From Lachnospiraceae bacterium (lineage in GTDB: Bacteria; Bacillota; Clostridia; Lachnospirales; Lachnospiraceae), in assembly GCA_900168235.1 (NCBI GenBank), contig FUZG01000009.1, positions 92,442 to 156,441 of the forward strand: 64,000 nt of DNA. The letters are read 5' to 3'. Shown piece by piece: positions 33,593-41,970 of the stretch. The position numbers were made by a program, and so were the translations under genes. The notes under the pieces are model-generated. The model worked only from the letters and a program-made list of their open reading frames with translations, ran no database searches and had not been told where the DNA came from. Position 1 is the stretch's first letter. Each line of letters opens with the position of its first letter.

Positions 33593-34642
33593 TCAGTCAT
33601 TTACAACGAAGAAAGATGCTCTTATTCCTTTAGGTGGCTGAATTTCATGAGTCTTCTTTCGATCATTCTCATACTGTTTGTCATTTTTCCACAATACAGC
33701 GGCTTCGCCTGTAAAGATTAATAATATCTCCGGCTCAAGAGATTTGAAATCTTCATAGTTAAAGTAATTTCCGGAGTTCAGATTTCTTAATCCCAACATC
33801 GCATATTGATTCATTATCTGACATGCTTCTTTTCTTCTTTCAGGAAATATATCATAATACCTCATTTTCTCAAGATGTGTTACTATGCCAGAAGTTCCAT
33901 TCATCGCGCCTTTGGTACATTTCACTTCTGCAACCACTATTTTTTCGGGTTTCCCATTTTTATCAAACTTCAGTCCCCACATATCCGGCTTATTATTGTT
34001 TTTATCTTCTTTAAGACAGGCAATGTTTTCATGTCGCTGTGCAAATTCCAGATCGTAGAAGAAATAACCGTCTTCTATTGTGTTTAACTTACTGTATAAT
34101 GCCTGTTGCTTTATTTTTTCTGTGTTTTTATTAACTCTTTCAGAGTACTCTCCTTTGTAATAGTCATAGGCCTTGCCATTTTCAGAGGCTTCAAAATAGG
34201 AATCAAATATCGGAATCAAAATATCTTTGTAGATTTTTGAAATCTGCTCATATGACAAAGGTCCTTTCTGTACTGCAGATCTTGTAATTTTGCCAATATC
34301 TATATTTCCATTCCCATCATATTTCTTTTCTGAAAAGCCGTAATCATTTACTAATGAATAATACGCTTTCTCCCAATCCTTATAATATCTGGCATGATTA
34401 AAACTTATCTCAAGCTTTCCGCTGGCCAATACAGAAAAAATAATATGGTTGTTCTTGTAAATACTTATTCTAGGTGCACTTTCGCTGTTACCACGAAAGC
34501 ATAATTCCAGCTCATTGGAATTTTCTCTTACTAATTGAACAAAATGCTGTAAGGGCTTTTGGGGGTTCCTTCCCTCAAAAGCCCCAAGTTCATCCTCTAA
34601 TAGAGCACGACTGTCGTCTTTTCTATCATTTTTCCATTTCAT
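33593..34642 (-). CDS. PD-(D/E)XK-like protein 1
   Basis: This is a 349-residue protein. Near residues 230-265 it has the nuclease-type pattern PDMWGLKFDKNG...VVAEVKC (a PD, then E-x-K after a strand), followed by GTSGIVTHLEKMRYYD. A conserved YFFYDLEFAQ precedes it. The N-terminal half is unassigned. It is paralogous to the protein at 36295-37398 and to the remnant at 35648-35875. DNA cleavage or end-sensing is possible; the nuclease assignment rests on motif spacing only. AGAGAGGGA lies upstream of the ATG. Confidence 0.55.
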   Translation of the reverse strand: MKWKNDRKDDSRALLEDELGAFEGRNPQKPLQHFVQLVRENSNELELCFRGNSESAPRISIYKNNHIIFSVLASGKLEISFNHARYYKDWEKAYYSLVNDYGFSEKKYDGNGNIDIGKITRSAVQKGPLSYEQISKIYKDILIPIFDSYFEASENGKAYDYYKGEYSERVNKNTEKIKQQALYSKLNTIEDGYFFYDLEFAQRHENIACLKEDKNNNKPDMWGLKFDKNGKPEKIVVAEVKCTKGAMNGTSGIVTHLEKMRYYDIFPERRKEACQIMNQYAMLGLRNLNSGNYFNYEDFKSLEPEILLIFTGEAAVLWKNDKQYENDRKKTHEIQPPKGIRASFFVVND

Positions 34643-34731
34643 GATTAATCCCTCTCTGCTGGAATTAACGGCGCCTTTTCAATCAAATAAATCACATTAA
34701 AATTATCTTTGTATGTAAAGGAATCTGTCTA

Positions 34732-35499
34732 TTAAATCTCACTTATTTTGCTTAACAAAGCCTGTTGATAAATATTAATAACAGCATAGTAATTCAATAA
34801 ATCCGGCCAACGGTTTGCTGGATGATAATAGTCAATGTACAGTCTTTCTTTGCCGTCAAGGTTTTTGTAATAATACCAATTATCACAAGTTGACGCACCT
34901 CCAAGAGGTTTATTTCCAAACACTACTTGGTCCAGTATCCAGTAGGTTAATCCGCATATAACAATATCCGGGTCAATAAGCTGCAATTCACGAACTATCT
35001 CTTCCCGATCCGATCGAGCATAAGCGGCTATTTCCTCAGTTACAGATTGGGACTTCCCGCCGCTTTTCTTAAGATTTAGGACTGCTATTTGTTCAAAAAG
35101 CTGTTTTCTAATTTCTTCTTTTTTATCTATATCAGGAATATACTTTGCAACCCTATTAGCAGAAGTGTTTTGTATTCCATAAGTCCATCGTGCTATTCTG
35201 TTCCAAATGCGTAAATTTGGATGATAATCACGAAGCCATTTTGCGAGATCGAAAGCTTTTTCATTCTCATCAGTATAAGCTTCTTTTAATACATATAGAA
35301 TTTTTTTATGTTTTGAATCATGCCACAAATCTGCATTAACTATCCCATCAGGAATAAATTTATTATCAGCATGGTTAATAACTACCTCATGTTCTATATT
35401 ATTAACCATATATCTTTCAGTAACTTGGGCTTTCTTTTCCCATAATTCAAAAAGTGAATCAAGGTCAGTGGATTTTCTTATTAAATTTTCATATGTCAT
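34732..35499 (-). CDS. Possible uracil-DNA glycosylase-fold protein
   Basis: This is a 255-residue protein. Features that recall the uracil-DNA glycosylase superfamily are ILYVLKEAY (motif 1 strand), IAVLNLKKSGG (NLxK), LIDPDIVICG before a helix, and DYYHPANRWP (motif with the conserved His). The catalytic water-activating residue cannot be identified with confidence. If correct, it would remove or bind modified bases and fit a DNA-targeting island. GGAGG lies 6 nt before the ATG. A different nucleotide-binding fold is an open alternative. Confidence 0.4.
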   Translation of the reverse strand: MTYENLIRKSTDLDSLFELWEKKAQVTERYMVNNIEHEVVINHADNKFIPDGIVNADLWHDSKHKKILYVLKEAYTDENEKAFDLAKWLRDYHPNLRIWNRIARWTYGIQNTSANRVAKYIPDIDKKEEIRKQLFEQIAVLNLKKSGGKSQSVTEEIAAYARSDREEIVRELQLIDPDIVICGLTYWILDQVVFGNKPLGGASTCDNWYYYKNLDGKERLYIDYYHPANRWPDLLNYYAVINIYQQALLSKISEI

Positions 35500-35647
35500 A
35501 AAAAACCTCCGGATTACTATCTTTTGATACCAGAGTTCTTTGCAGGATCATCTTAAGTGCTCGTCTTTGACTGCATATGTACTGCAATTATTAATTCCAA
35601 TCTCAGCGTCTTTACCCTTTAAAACATTCATCATCTTGCAGACTATC

Positions 35648-35875
35648 CTATACGATATTTATAACATCATCGGTGAATAGAAATAACGCTTGTGGCTTGA
35701 TCTCTTCAAAGTCTTTATCGTTATAATGAATATGATTTTCAAGACCTCGACGACTAGGACGAGCATAGTCATTTAATATATCATATTCCTCTTTCTTCCT
35801 AGTCCTTATAAGATGCTGACCTTTGATATATTCTTTTACTTTATTTAGGTGCCCCATCAATCCAGAACCCTCAGA
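35648..35875 (-). pseudogene. C-terminal remnant of a third PD-(D/E)XK-like paralogue
   Basis: About 70 codons (GSGLMGHLNKVKEYI... to FEEIKPQALFLFTDDVI) align with the C-terminus of the protein at 33593 (GTSGIVTHLEKMRYYD... FEDFKSLEPEILLIFTGE). The upstream part is replaced by a broken copy of the island hairpin (35917-35934). The E-x-K site is gone, so the gene is dead. The bases from 35876 to 36200 hold nothing convincing. Confidence 0.65.
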
Positions 35876-36203
35876 AACGATCTTATACCTCTGAAATACA
35901 TAACCTTTATATATAAAAGCGATGCGCATTATTCTGTACATTATATGAGGCTTAATGATGTCATAGTTAAAAAGGAGATGTCATTACGGAAAATCATGAA
36001 ATTTGCCGCTTTGTTAATTCAAAAGACATCTGAGACTATTTAGCTGCTATAAATTAATCTTTTGAAACAATTGAAGCAGCATGGCTGGTATATCAGTGAT
36101 GCAATGCTACTATCGCGGAAAAGTTTGCGGTTTGGGAGATCTGATCATTGAAACTAATCACTGTTTCTGCCATACATTTATCCTTTTCTATAGTCTGCAT
36201 TTT

Positions 36204-36217
36204 CACTCGCGAGAGTG
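36204..36217. promoter_or_regulatory. CACTC-GCGA-GAGTG palindrome
   Basis: This is a 5-bp inverted repeat, 20 bp before a shared TTTTGATATTAAAAAAAGCG block that runs into an island terminator. A related CACTCAGTAGTG occurs in the same place at about 32161-32172. Both could be operators for the next minus-strand gene. Confidence 0.35.
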
Positions 36218-36236
36218 TTTTTTCTATTTTGATATT

Positions 36237-36269
36237 AAAAAAAGCGATGCGCCTTTTTTGGTACATCGC
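36237..36269 (-). terminator. Island terminator after PD-(D/E)XK-like gene 2
   Basis: GCGATGCGCC / GGTACATCGC (two imperfect positions) has an A6 loop and a run of seven T on the minus strand, 26 nt after the stop at 36295. It shares about 30 bp of flank with the copy at 32199-32235. Confidence 0.78.
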
Positions 36270-36294
36270 ACTGAACTGTTATCCTTTATTCATG

Positions 36295-37398
36295 TCAACT
36301 TATAATTGTCTTTTTAAGAACCTCTATCTTAAAACGTCCACCACATAAATCTGAACATTCGCTATACGATTTTAGTATCTTATGTAGCTGAATTTTCACC
36401 TTACAGTCATTAATTTTATGGTTGATATATGTGTTGCTTGTTATTGGATCAGAAAAAACAAAAATAATTTCTATACCTATTTTTATAAAGTCATCAACCG
36501 TGTATTCTTCTTTATCTAAATTATATAAATTTAAATCCTTAAACTGGTTGATTATCTTACATGCCTCTATTTTTCTGTCCATCATTAACTCATTAATTTG
36601 GGAATAATCTTCCATCCCTTTCATATGGGCATCAACCCCGCTGGTTCCTTCTAATGATCTTTCATTAGCCTTTACTTCAATCAAACAAAGCGAAACAGCT
36701 TTTCCATTACAAAATCGAATGCCAAGTAAATCTGGTTCGTTCTTCTTTAGGTTACATAATTTCTCATTAATGACAGTATCTTTTATTTTGGGCTGATGAA
36801 ACTCCATATCGTAAATAAATATTCCGTCATCGGTGAATTGATTATTTAAGAATAGTTCTTGTTGAACTTCATACTCTTTATTTCTCTGGCATGATGTATT
36901 GGCCTTTTCATCAGTAGTTCCTCGATCGTAATAATACGATTTCTTAAAATAATCTACAGGAGTAAGTTTGTTATAGAAATCATCTTGCATATATTTAAGA
37001 ATTTCATATACATCTTTTATCACTCCTATATCATTAAATGGATTATATCTAATTGGTCTAATATAAAAACTATTTTTATTTCTTTCTATACAGCATTTTC
37101 TAAATTCTTCAAAATTTTCACCTCCTCTAACCATATTAAATATGGCCTTTATTTGATCAGGCCAATCAGACATAAATTTTGCGTATGCCAAGTTTATTAT
37201 TACAACAGGACCCCCCTTTTCTATAGCTAATTCCCATAGTTTTCCTCTATTTCTATATATTATTGCTCTATCTGATCTAAAACATAAAGCCAATTCATGA
37301 TGTTCCCTTACAAAATCAATGAAAGGCTTAAAAGTATCTTTATTTTTTAATTGTGTCATCAGAATAGGAGATGCATCACGTGTACTTGATATACTCAT
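36295..37398 (-). CDS. PD-(D/E)XK-like protein 2
   Basis: This is a 367-residue paralogue of the protein at 33593-34642. It shares the pattern GIFIYDMEFHQ, then EPDLLGIRFCNGKAVSLCLIEVKAN (PD...E-x-K), GTSGVDAHMKGMEDYSQ, RKIEACKIINQF and IIFVFSDP. The two differ widely elsewhere, so they are old paralogues kept side by side. Two copies plus a remnant within 4 kb suggest repeated duplication in the island. The catalytic assignment is by motif only. GAAGAGG lies upstream of the ATG. Confidence 0.55.
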   Translation of the reverse strand: MSISSTRDASPILMTQLKNKDTFKPFIDFVREHHELALCFRSDRAIIYRNRGKLWELAIEKGGPVVIINLAYAKFMSDWPDQIKAIFNMVRGGENFEEFRKCCIERNKNSFYIRPIRYNPFNDIGVIKDVYEILKYMQDDFYNKLTPVDYFKKSYYYDRGTTDEKANTSCQRNKEYEVQQELFLNNQFTDDGIFIYDMEFHQPKIKDTVINEKLCNLKKNEPDLLGIRFCNGKAVSLCLIEVKANERSLEGTSGVDAHMKGMEDYSQINELMMDRKIEACKIINQFKDLNLYNLDKEEYTVDDFIKIGIEIIFVFSDPITSNTYINHKINDCKVKIQLHKILKSYSECSDLCGGRFKIEVLKKTIIS

Positions 37399-37437
37399 AT
37401 TGTTAGCCTCTTCGATTACTTTTTTCTACTCAAACGG

Positions 37438-38637
37438 TCAAAATGAAATTTCGACCGTTCCTCCATCATAAAGCTCCAACTGCTCTACAGCTGTAAATAA
37501 ATCGATTTTTGTTTCTTTTTCATACCACGTCTGCATATGATGAACAAGCAATTTTTCTGGTGATACTGTCTCTATCACATATTTTAAATCTTCTTTTGTA
37601 ATATGCCCCGATACATGAACAGTTTCTTGTCTTGGTGCAATATCAAGAATCTTCTTAACTTCGGGAATAGATTTATAGCCGCTCCACATTGAGTAAATCA
37701 GTATGGTATCATCTGGATATTTTTCGAAATATTCTTTAACTATCTGGTAGAATTTATCGCCTGACCGGATAACCATGCCAAAGCCCCAAGCATTCATTTT
37801 TGCATCAAGATTATCACCGTAGCACAGTACTTTATGTGATTTATATTTATTCTCACGTTCTTCATCTGCTATTTCCTGGAGTCTCTTTTGATAATTATCT
37901 GTTATTACATATTGTCCAGACGGTACCTGCCTAGAAAAAGCTGCGATTCTGTCTATATTTGAGGATGATGTAAACAGAAAAACATACTTATACTTATCTT
38001 TGATTTCTTTGAATTTCGCTTCAACATCCTTTTCGCTTTTATAAGCGCCTTTATAATCCTTAGTAAGATTTGTTCCTTCAGTAATCATGAGGTCGATATG
38101 TCCAATTTCCCTGAAAGTCTTTTCCATCCGCTCATTGTGGAAACCATGCATCCTATAATCTCCGGTGAGTAGGATTCTTTTTCCGTGTCCCTCGACCAGA
38201 AACATTAAGGAATCGATTGCAGAATGATCGGACTCAATAGGCGTTATCGTTAAATCCTTTATGATAACCGGAACACTATACTCCAGTTCCTTAACTCCTG
38301 GAGCCCATACTTCCTGACCCAGACATTGTTTGTGCTCCTGCTGAGCCTGAAGGATTCTTCTTGCTGTTTTTTGCATATATACAGGTATGCCGGCTTTGAT
38401 ATTAGGTATCTCTCCAACGTGATCGCCATGATAATGTGTAAGGAAAACCGCATCGCAGTCCACCGCGCCTTTTGTCACACCCTCAATATCCAAGGGATTC
38501 TGATCACCCTCTCCTTCCAAAGGCGATCCGAAGTCAAACATTATTCTGGCTTCATCAGTAGCGATTTCAGTGCAAACGCCGCCAATCTGCCGCATTCCTC
38601 TATGTGGTATTACTCTTATCTTTGAATTACTGCTCAT
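37438..38637 (-). CDS. MBL-fold hydrolase, RNase J-like
   Basis: This is a 399-residue metallo-beta-lactamase-fold protein. The metal site THYHGDHVGEI (HxHxDH) is intact, with GDYRMHG as the next ligand region, and a beta-CASP-like insertion follows (VFLFTSSSNIDRIAAF). HVSGHITKEDLKYVIETVSPEKLLVHH resembles the RNase J C-terminal motif. It is shorter than RNase J (about 555) and lacks its C-terminal domain. It likely cleaves RNA or DNA. It sits between PD-(D/E)XK-like gene 2 and the first island WYL regulator. Confidence 0.82.
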   Translation of the reverse strand: MSSNSKIRVIPHRGMRQIGGVCTEIATDEARIMFDFGSPLEGEGDQNPLDIEGVTKGAVDCDAVFLTHYHGDHVGEIPNIKAGIPVYMQKTARRILQAQQEHKQCLGQEVWAPGVKELEYSVPVIIKDLTITPIESDHSAIDSLMFLVEGHGKRILLTGDYRMHGFHNERMEKTFREIGHIDLMITEGTNLTKDYKGAYKSEKDVEAKFKEIKDKYKYVFLFTSSSNIDRIAAFSRQVPSGQYVITDNYQKRLQEIADEERENKYKSHKVLCYGDNLDAKMNAWGFGMVIRSGDKFYQIVKEYFEKYPDDTILIYSMWSGYKSIPEVKKILDIAPRQETVHVSGHITKEDLKYVIETVSPEKLLVHHMQTWYEKETKIDLFTAVEQLELYDGGTVEISF

Positions 38638-38683
38638 ATCTTTTACCCATCGTTTTGAAATCTAAAAAACGTCTATTTCTGAG

Positions 38684-39730
38684 TTATTCGTATTTTTTGC
38701 AAATTTCCATAGATGCTTGTCTGATACGCTCCCGCATACTTTCCGGCCCAAGCACCTCTATGTGCTGTCCATACTGTAGTGACCAATAAAAGAAGGCTTC
38801 TGTATTGCATTTCAGATCAACAATGATGGAATCATTCTCTCCGAAAGTCACTCTGATATCTTTTCCGAAGTTATCTACAAGATCATCGATAAAAGATTCA
38901 TGTGTCCGGAGTTTTATATGCTCGCTTGTACCGGAAAACATATAGGTGTGTTCTGCTATATATTTTTCAATATTTAGTCCATTCTCAAGTCCTTTAATGG
39001 ATTTTATCGGTTTGCGTGGTTCCTTTAGGATTTCTACATCAGTTATACGGTCCAGCCTGTAGTGAGATACATTATCGTAGGCATCATAATTTCCTATCAG
39101 ATAATATTTTCCCCTGTTATTAATCATCTGGTACGGATTAACTACGTAGCGGATTTCTCTTTTGGGGTGTAATTTTAAGTCCACGCCATATTTCAGGTAT
39201 GCAAAGCTTATCTTTTTCCCTTTTGAAATCGCAGTATCTATAGCAGATATTGAGGTCATAATCTGCTGATTTTCAGCATTTTTTCCGCTTGAAACACAGT
39301 GAATGTGAGCGACATGGGATTTGAAGTATTTGTTCGAGAATTTTTCAAACTTCTTTGCAAGCTGATGCGCTTCCTTGTCCGTTATAGCTCCTGATGAAAA
39401 GATACTATCGATTAGAAGTCTCAGTTCTGCATCCGAAAATTCCCGGCTATTCAGGAAATAGCCTTTATCGGCTACAATGTCATACCCCATTTCCTGAAGG
39501 CTTGTAATATTGTTTTTCACAGCCCTTCTCTCGCAGCTTAATCCATAATTATTTTCAAGAAGATCGATTATGTCCTGTTGAAGCAATCTGTGTTCGCTGT
39601 CTGAGTACTCTCTGAGTATTTCCAGAATAAGCATATTCAGCATTTTCTTCGTACCGGTTCCGTACATAGTGCTGTCCTCCGGATTTTTAGCATTAATATC
39701 ACGCTCAAAAATTTCTTTGTTAGTATCCAT
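38684..39730 (-). CDS. WYL-domain transcriptional regulator (island copy 1)
   Basis: This is a 348-residue protein with an N-terminal winged helix (MLNMLILEILREYSDSEHRLLQQDIIDLLENNYGLSCERRAVKNNITSLQEMGY) and a WYL domain (KKISFAYLKYG, VVNPYQMINNRGKYYLIGNYD, HYRLDRITDVEIL). WYL regulators sense nucleic acid or nucleotide ligands and often control defence islands (established). It is paralogous to the gene at 49141-50193. The start is ATG 39730 with GGGGG upstream. The longer frame from 39922 crosses an island hairpin and is rejected. Confidence 0.88.
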   Translation of the reverse strand: MDTNKEIFERDINAKNPEDSTMYGTGTKKMLNMLILEILREYSDSEHRLLQQDIIDLLENNYGLSCERRAVKNNITSLQEMGYDIVADKGYFLNSREFSDAELRLLIDSIFSSGAITDKEAHQLAKKFEKFSNKYFKSHVAHIHCVSSGKNAENQQIMTSISAIDTAISKGKKISFAYLKYGVDLKLHPKREIRYVVNPYQMINNRGKYYLIGNYDAYDNVSHYRLDRITDVEILKEPRKPIKSIKGLENGLNIEKYIAEHTYMFSGTSEHIKLRTHESFIDDLVDNFGKDIRVTFGENDSIIVDLKCNTEAFFYWSLQYGQHIEVLGPESMRERIRQASMEICKKYE

Positions 39731-39810
39731 TAAGCCCCCACGTAAAATATATCGGTTTTTGAAAATGTACTTATAATGTTCATTTTGCTTTGTTTCTTCC
39801 ATATTAAAAA

Positions 39811-39840
39811 AAGCAATGTGCTTTTTTGCGCACATTGCTT
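39811..39840 (-). terminator. Island terminator after the AbiEii-like gene
   Basis: AAGCAATGTGC / GCACATTGCTT is a perfect 11-bp stem followed by T-rich sequence on the minus strand. It lies about 107 nt after the AbiEii-like stop and before the WYL gene. It is a sequence variant of the island family. Confidence 0.8.
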
Positions 39841-39946
39841 GCTTACAAAATCGTGTAGATGCTTTTGGTCCTAAATGCATAAAAACAACGTTTTGGACCA
39901 GAATCATTTTCTGATTATCCATCAGTTTTGTAAATCCCTTATTTCA

Positions 39947-40699
39947 TTACATGTTATAACATTCTTTTGCTCGAATGATAATATCTTCAAATGACGCTCC
40001 TCTAATACCGAGTCCTTTAACATCAATTCGTTCAGACATTACCTTGTGAAAAAATGATTTTGCATCTTCCTGAACCTGTCCGCCAATATCTAATCTGGTA
40101 TCCGGTTCAAGGTTAGCAGCTAAACGGATTACATCATTTTTATGCTTTTTTATATTTTTACTGTCTACATGCTCACCTATATTTTTTCGCTCAGAAAGAT
40201 CCAACCACGCTTTGATCTTAAAAAGTATGAGATATTCTATATCTAATACCGAAACTCCATCGACTTCAACAGAACCTTTTTTCAGAAGATCATAATAATC
40301 ATCGTCAAGCAATATTGCAGACAGACTTATTGCATCATCACTGATATGAATAGGTGCGAGCCTTGTATCAATGGTTTCAAGATAATCGGGTCGTCTGCTA
40401 AACAGTTCAATCATAGCCGGATAAGAAGTATCGTCAGGTGATGAGAATCTATAAAATTCATTTTTGCCGGTACCCTTATTTATATGTTGATATCCTCCGG
40501 CTTCTATAAAATCGACAAATGTATTTACAAAAGCTGTGTCAAGTGCCTCTATTACAAGAACCATATCAAGATCTTTAGTTGCTCTGAAATCAACATTCTT
40601 ATTTCCAAGGATTATATCGCAGGCAGTTCCTCCTATAAAAACATACTGCCCTGTATAATCACTAAAGTATTTTTTGAAAACCTCAATTCCTTTTACCAC
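39947..40699 (-). CDS. AbiEii-like nucleotidyltransferase toxin
   Basis: This is a 250-residue protein with the nucleotidyltransferase layout GGTACDIILG, then ATKDLDMVLVI (DxD-like site), as in AbiEii/AbiGii toxins, which add nucleotides to tRNA or other RNA. It pairs with the upstream winged-helix gene, overlapping by 7 nt, in the antitoxin-first order usual for AbiE (type IV toxin-antitoxin, phage abortive infection). GTG 40699 has GGAG 8 nt upstream. ATG 40720 is in frame but deeper in the partner gene. The toxin role is inferred from family and order. Confidence 0.7.
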   Translation of the reverse strand: MVKGIEVFKKYFSDYTGQYVFIGGTACDIILGNKNVDFRATKDLDMVLVIEALDTAFVNTFVDFIEAGGYQHINKGTGKNEFYRFSSPDDTSYPAMIELFSRRPDYLETIDTRLAPIHISDDAISLSAILLDDDYYDLLKKGSVEVDGVSVLDIEYLILFKIKAWLDLSERKNIGEHVDSKNIKKHKNDVIRLAANLEPDTRLDIGGQVQEDAKSFFHKVMSERIDVKGLGIRGASFEDIIIRAKECYNM

Positions 40700-41682
40700 T
40701 GTTCTTCTCCAATATACCATTCATATTTTTTCAAAAGGTCGTTAATAGCCATTTCTATTCGATCATCTTTTTCTTCAAGACCAAGCATTATGCTGATTGG
40801 ATCAGCGCATCCTCTTTTGCCAAGAATACCTGTATCATATTTAGTAAGCTGAATCATTGGCAGGTTATCTTCCAAAGCTTCTGCTTTGTCTATAATAGCC
40901 CCATCAAGCTGCGATCTGTTTTTACTGCACAAAGCTAAGCGTTTTTGTGCTGGTTCTGCCATCATCGTCAATTCCGCCAAAGCAGTCAAATCCGTTTTTA
41001 CAGACACTAGATCCTTTGGTAATTCTTTAATGTAGACAGTTTCACGAACAGGATTATCTAAATATTTTCTGCCTTCAGAATAAAAATTACTTGAATCTGA
41101 TTTATGATATATTTTCTTTCGTCCTGTTTGGCCCGCAGTATCAAATGTCAACAAGCCAAGCTCATAGAGATCATTAAGTCCACGAACAGCAGTCATTTTA
41201 GATACAGAAAGATTATTAATAACCTGATCAATATCAAAATCAGTATTGTCTGAATATAAAAGATAAAGGAATACCAGCTGCGTTCCGGGCGAAAATTTCT
41301 TTATCTCTTTCCGAATACGTTTCCTCTCATTTTTTATACATAATGCAAGGAAAGGTAAACTTATCTGCTTACCAGGAACAATAAATGCCATCCTTTCTTT
41401 AAGCATTTTTTTAATTGCATATGGATTTAGTTCGTTAAATGCTGTTGCCACACACATTCCAGTCTTGTCTTCTACAATCTGCACCATTCCCTGTAATTTG
41501 GATACAGCGATTGATTCAACCGGCCTTATAACTAAAAAGCGCTCGTTAAATACGTGAAAAATATAATACTCGAACGTGCCGGCAAGTTGAAGAGAAAATA
41601 ATCTTCTCGCTTCTTTGTTATAATCAGCACAAGAAGCATCTTCATCTATATATTCTCTGATATAGGATAGTATTTTCAGCAT
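40693..41682 (-). CDS. AbiEi-like winged-helix antitoxin/regulator
   Basis: This is a 329-residue protein. A winged helix is visible near residues 130-190 (FSPGTQLVFLYLLYSDNTDFDIDQVINNLSVSKMTAVRGLNDLYELGLLTFD). The N-terminal and C-terminal domains are unassigned. It overlaps the nucleotidyltransferase gene and has a long inverted repeat just upstream, as expected for an autoregulated AbiEi antitoxin. AbiEi regulators bind inverted repeats in their own promoter (established). GAGGTGATC precedes the ATG. Database relatives may be named MarR-like. Confidence 0.65.
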   Translation of the reverse strand: MLKILSYIREYIDEDASCADYNKEARRLFSLQLAGTFEYYIFHVFNERFLVIRPVESIAVSKLQGMVQIVEDKTGMCVATAFNELNPYAIKKMLKERMAFIVPGKQISLPFLALCIKNERKRIRKEIKKFSPGTQLVFLYLLYSDNTDFDIDQVINNLSVSKMTAVRGLNDLYELGLLTFDTAGQTGRKKIYHKSDSSNFYSEGRKYLDNPVRETVYIKELPKDLVSVKTDLTALAELTMMAEPAQKRLALCSKNRSQLDGAIIDKAEALEDNLPMIQLTKYDTGILGKRGCADPISIMLGLEEKDDRIEMAINDLLKKYEWYIGEEQW

Positions 41683-41702
41683 ATCAGATCACCTCATTTT
41701 AT

Positions 41703-41746
41703 AATAAACCAATATTATGTTTTATTATAAATATTTTTGGTTTATT
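41703..41746. promoter_or_regulatory. Inverted repeat operator of the AbiE-like operon
   Basis: AATAAACCAA and TTGGTTTATT form a perfect 10-bp inverted repeat separated by 24 bp of AT-rich sequence that can serve as the -10 region. It starts 20 bp upstream of the AbiEi-like start codon. It is a plausible autoregulation site. Confidence 0.6.
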
Positions 41747-41970
41747 TGTAAATCTCAAGCCTACATTGGCAAGGACTGGTATACAAGCGAAGGACTGAAA
41801 TTATCCTGTATTTTAGAAAAATGAAATGTTGAAAACAGGCAGTTTTAACACTGCCCGAAAAAACCGTTATAAATCAGCATGTCCAGTTCTAAAGTTTGTA
41901 ATCCTCCGCAGTTATTTCATCCTCTACTTAAGCAAGGCATCCCCTTTAAGACGATAGTATCAAAAAGAGT

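Noticed and set aside
39731..39922. N-terminal extension of the WYL regulator (64 residues)
   Set aside because: It would translate through an island hairpin; ATG 39730 has a purine-rich ribosome binding site and gives the normal WYL-regulator length.
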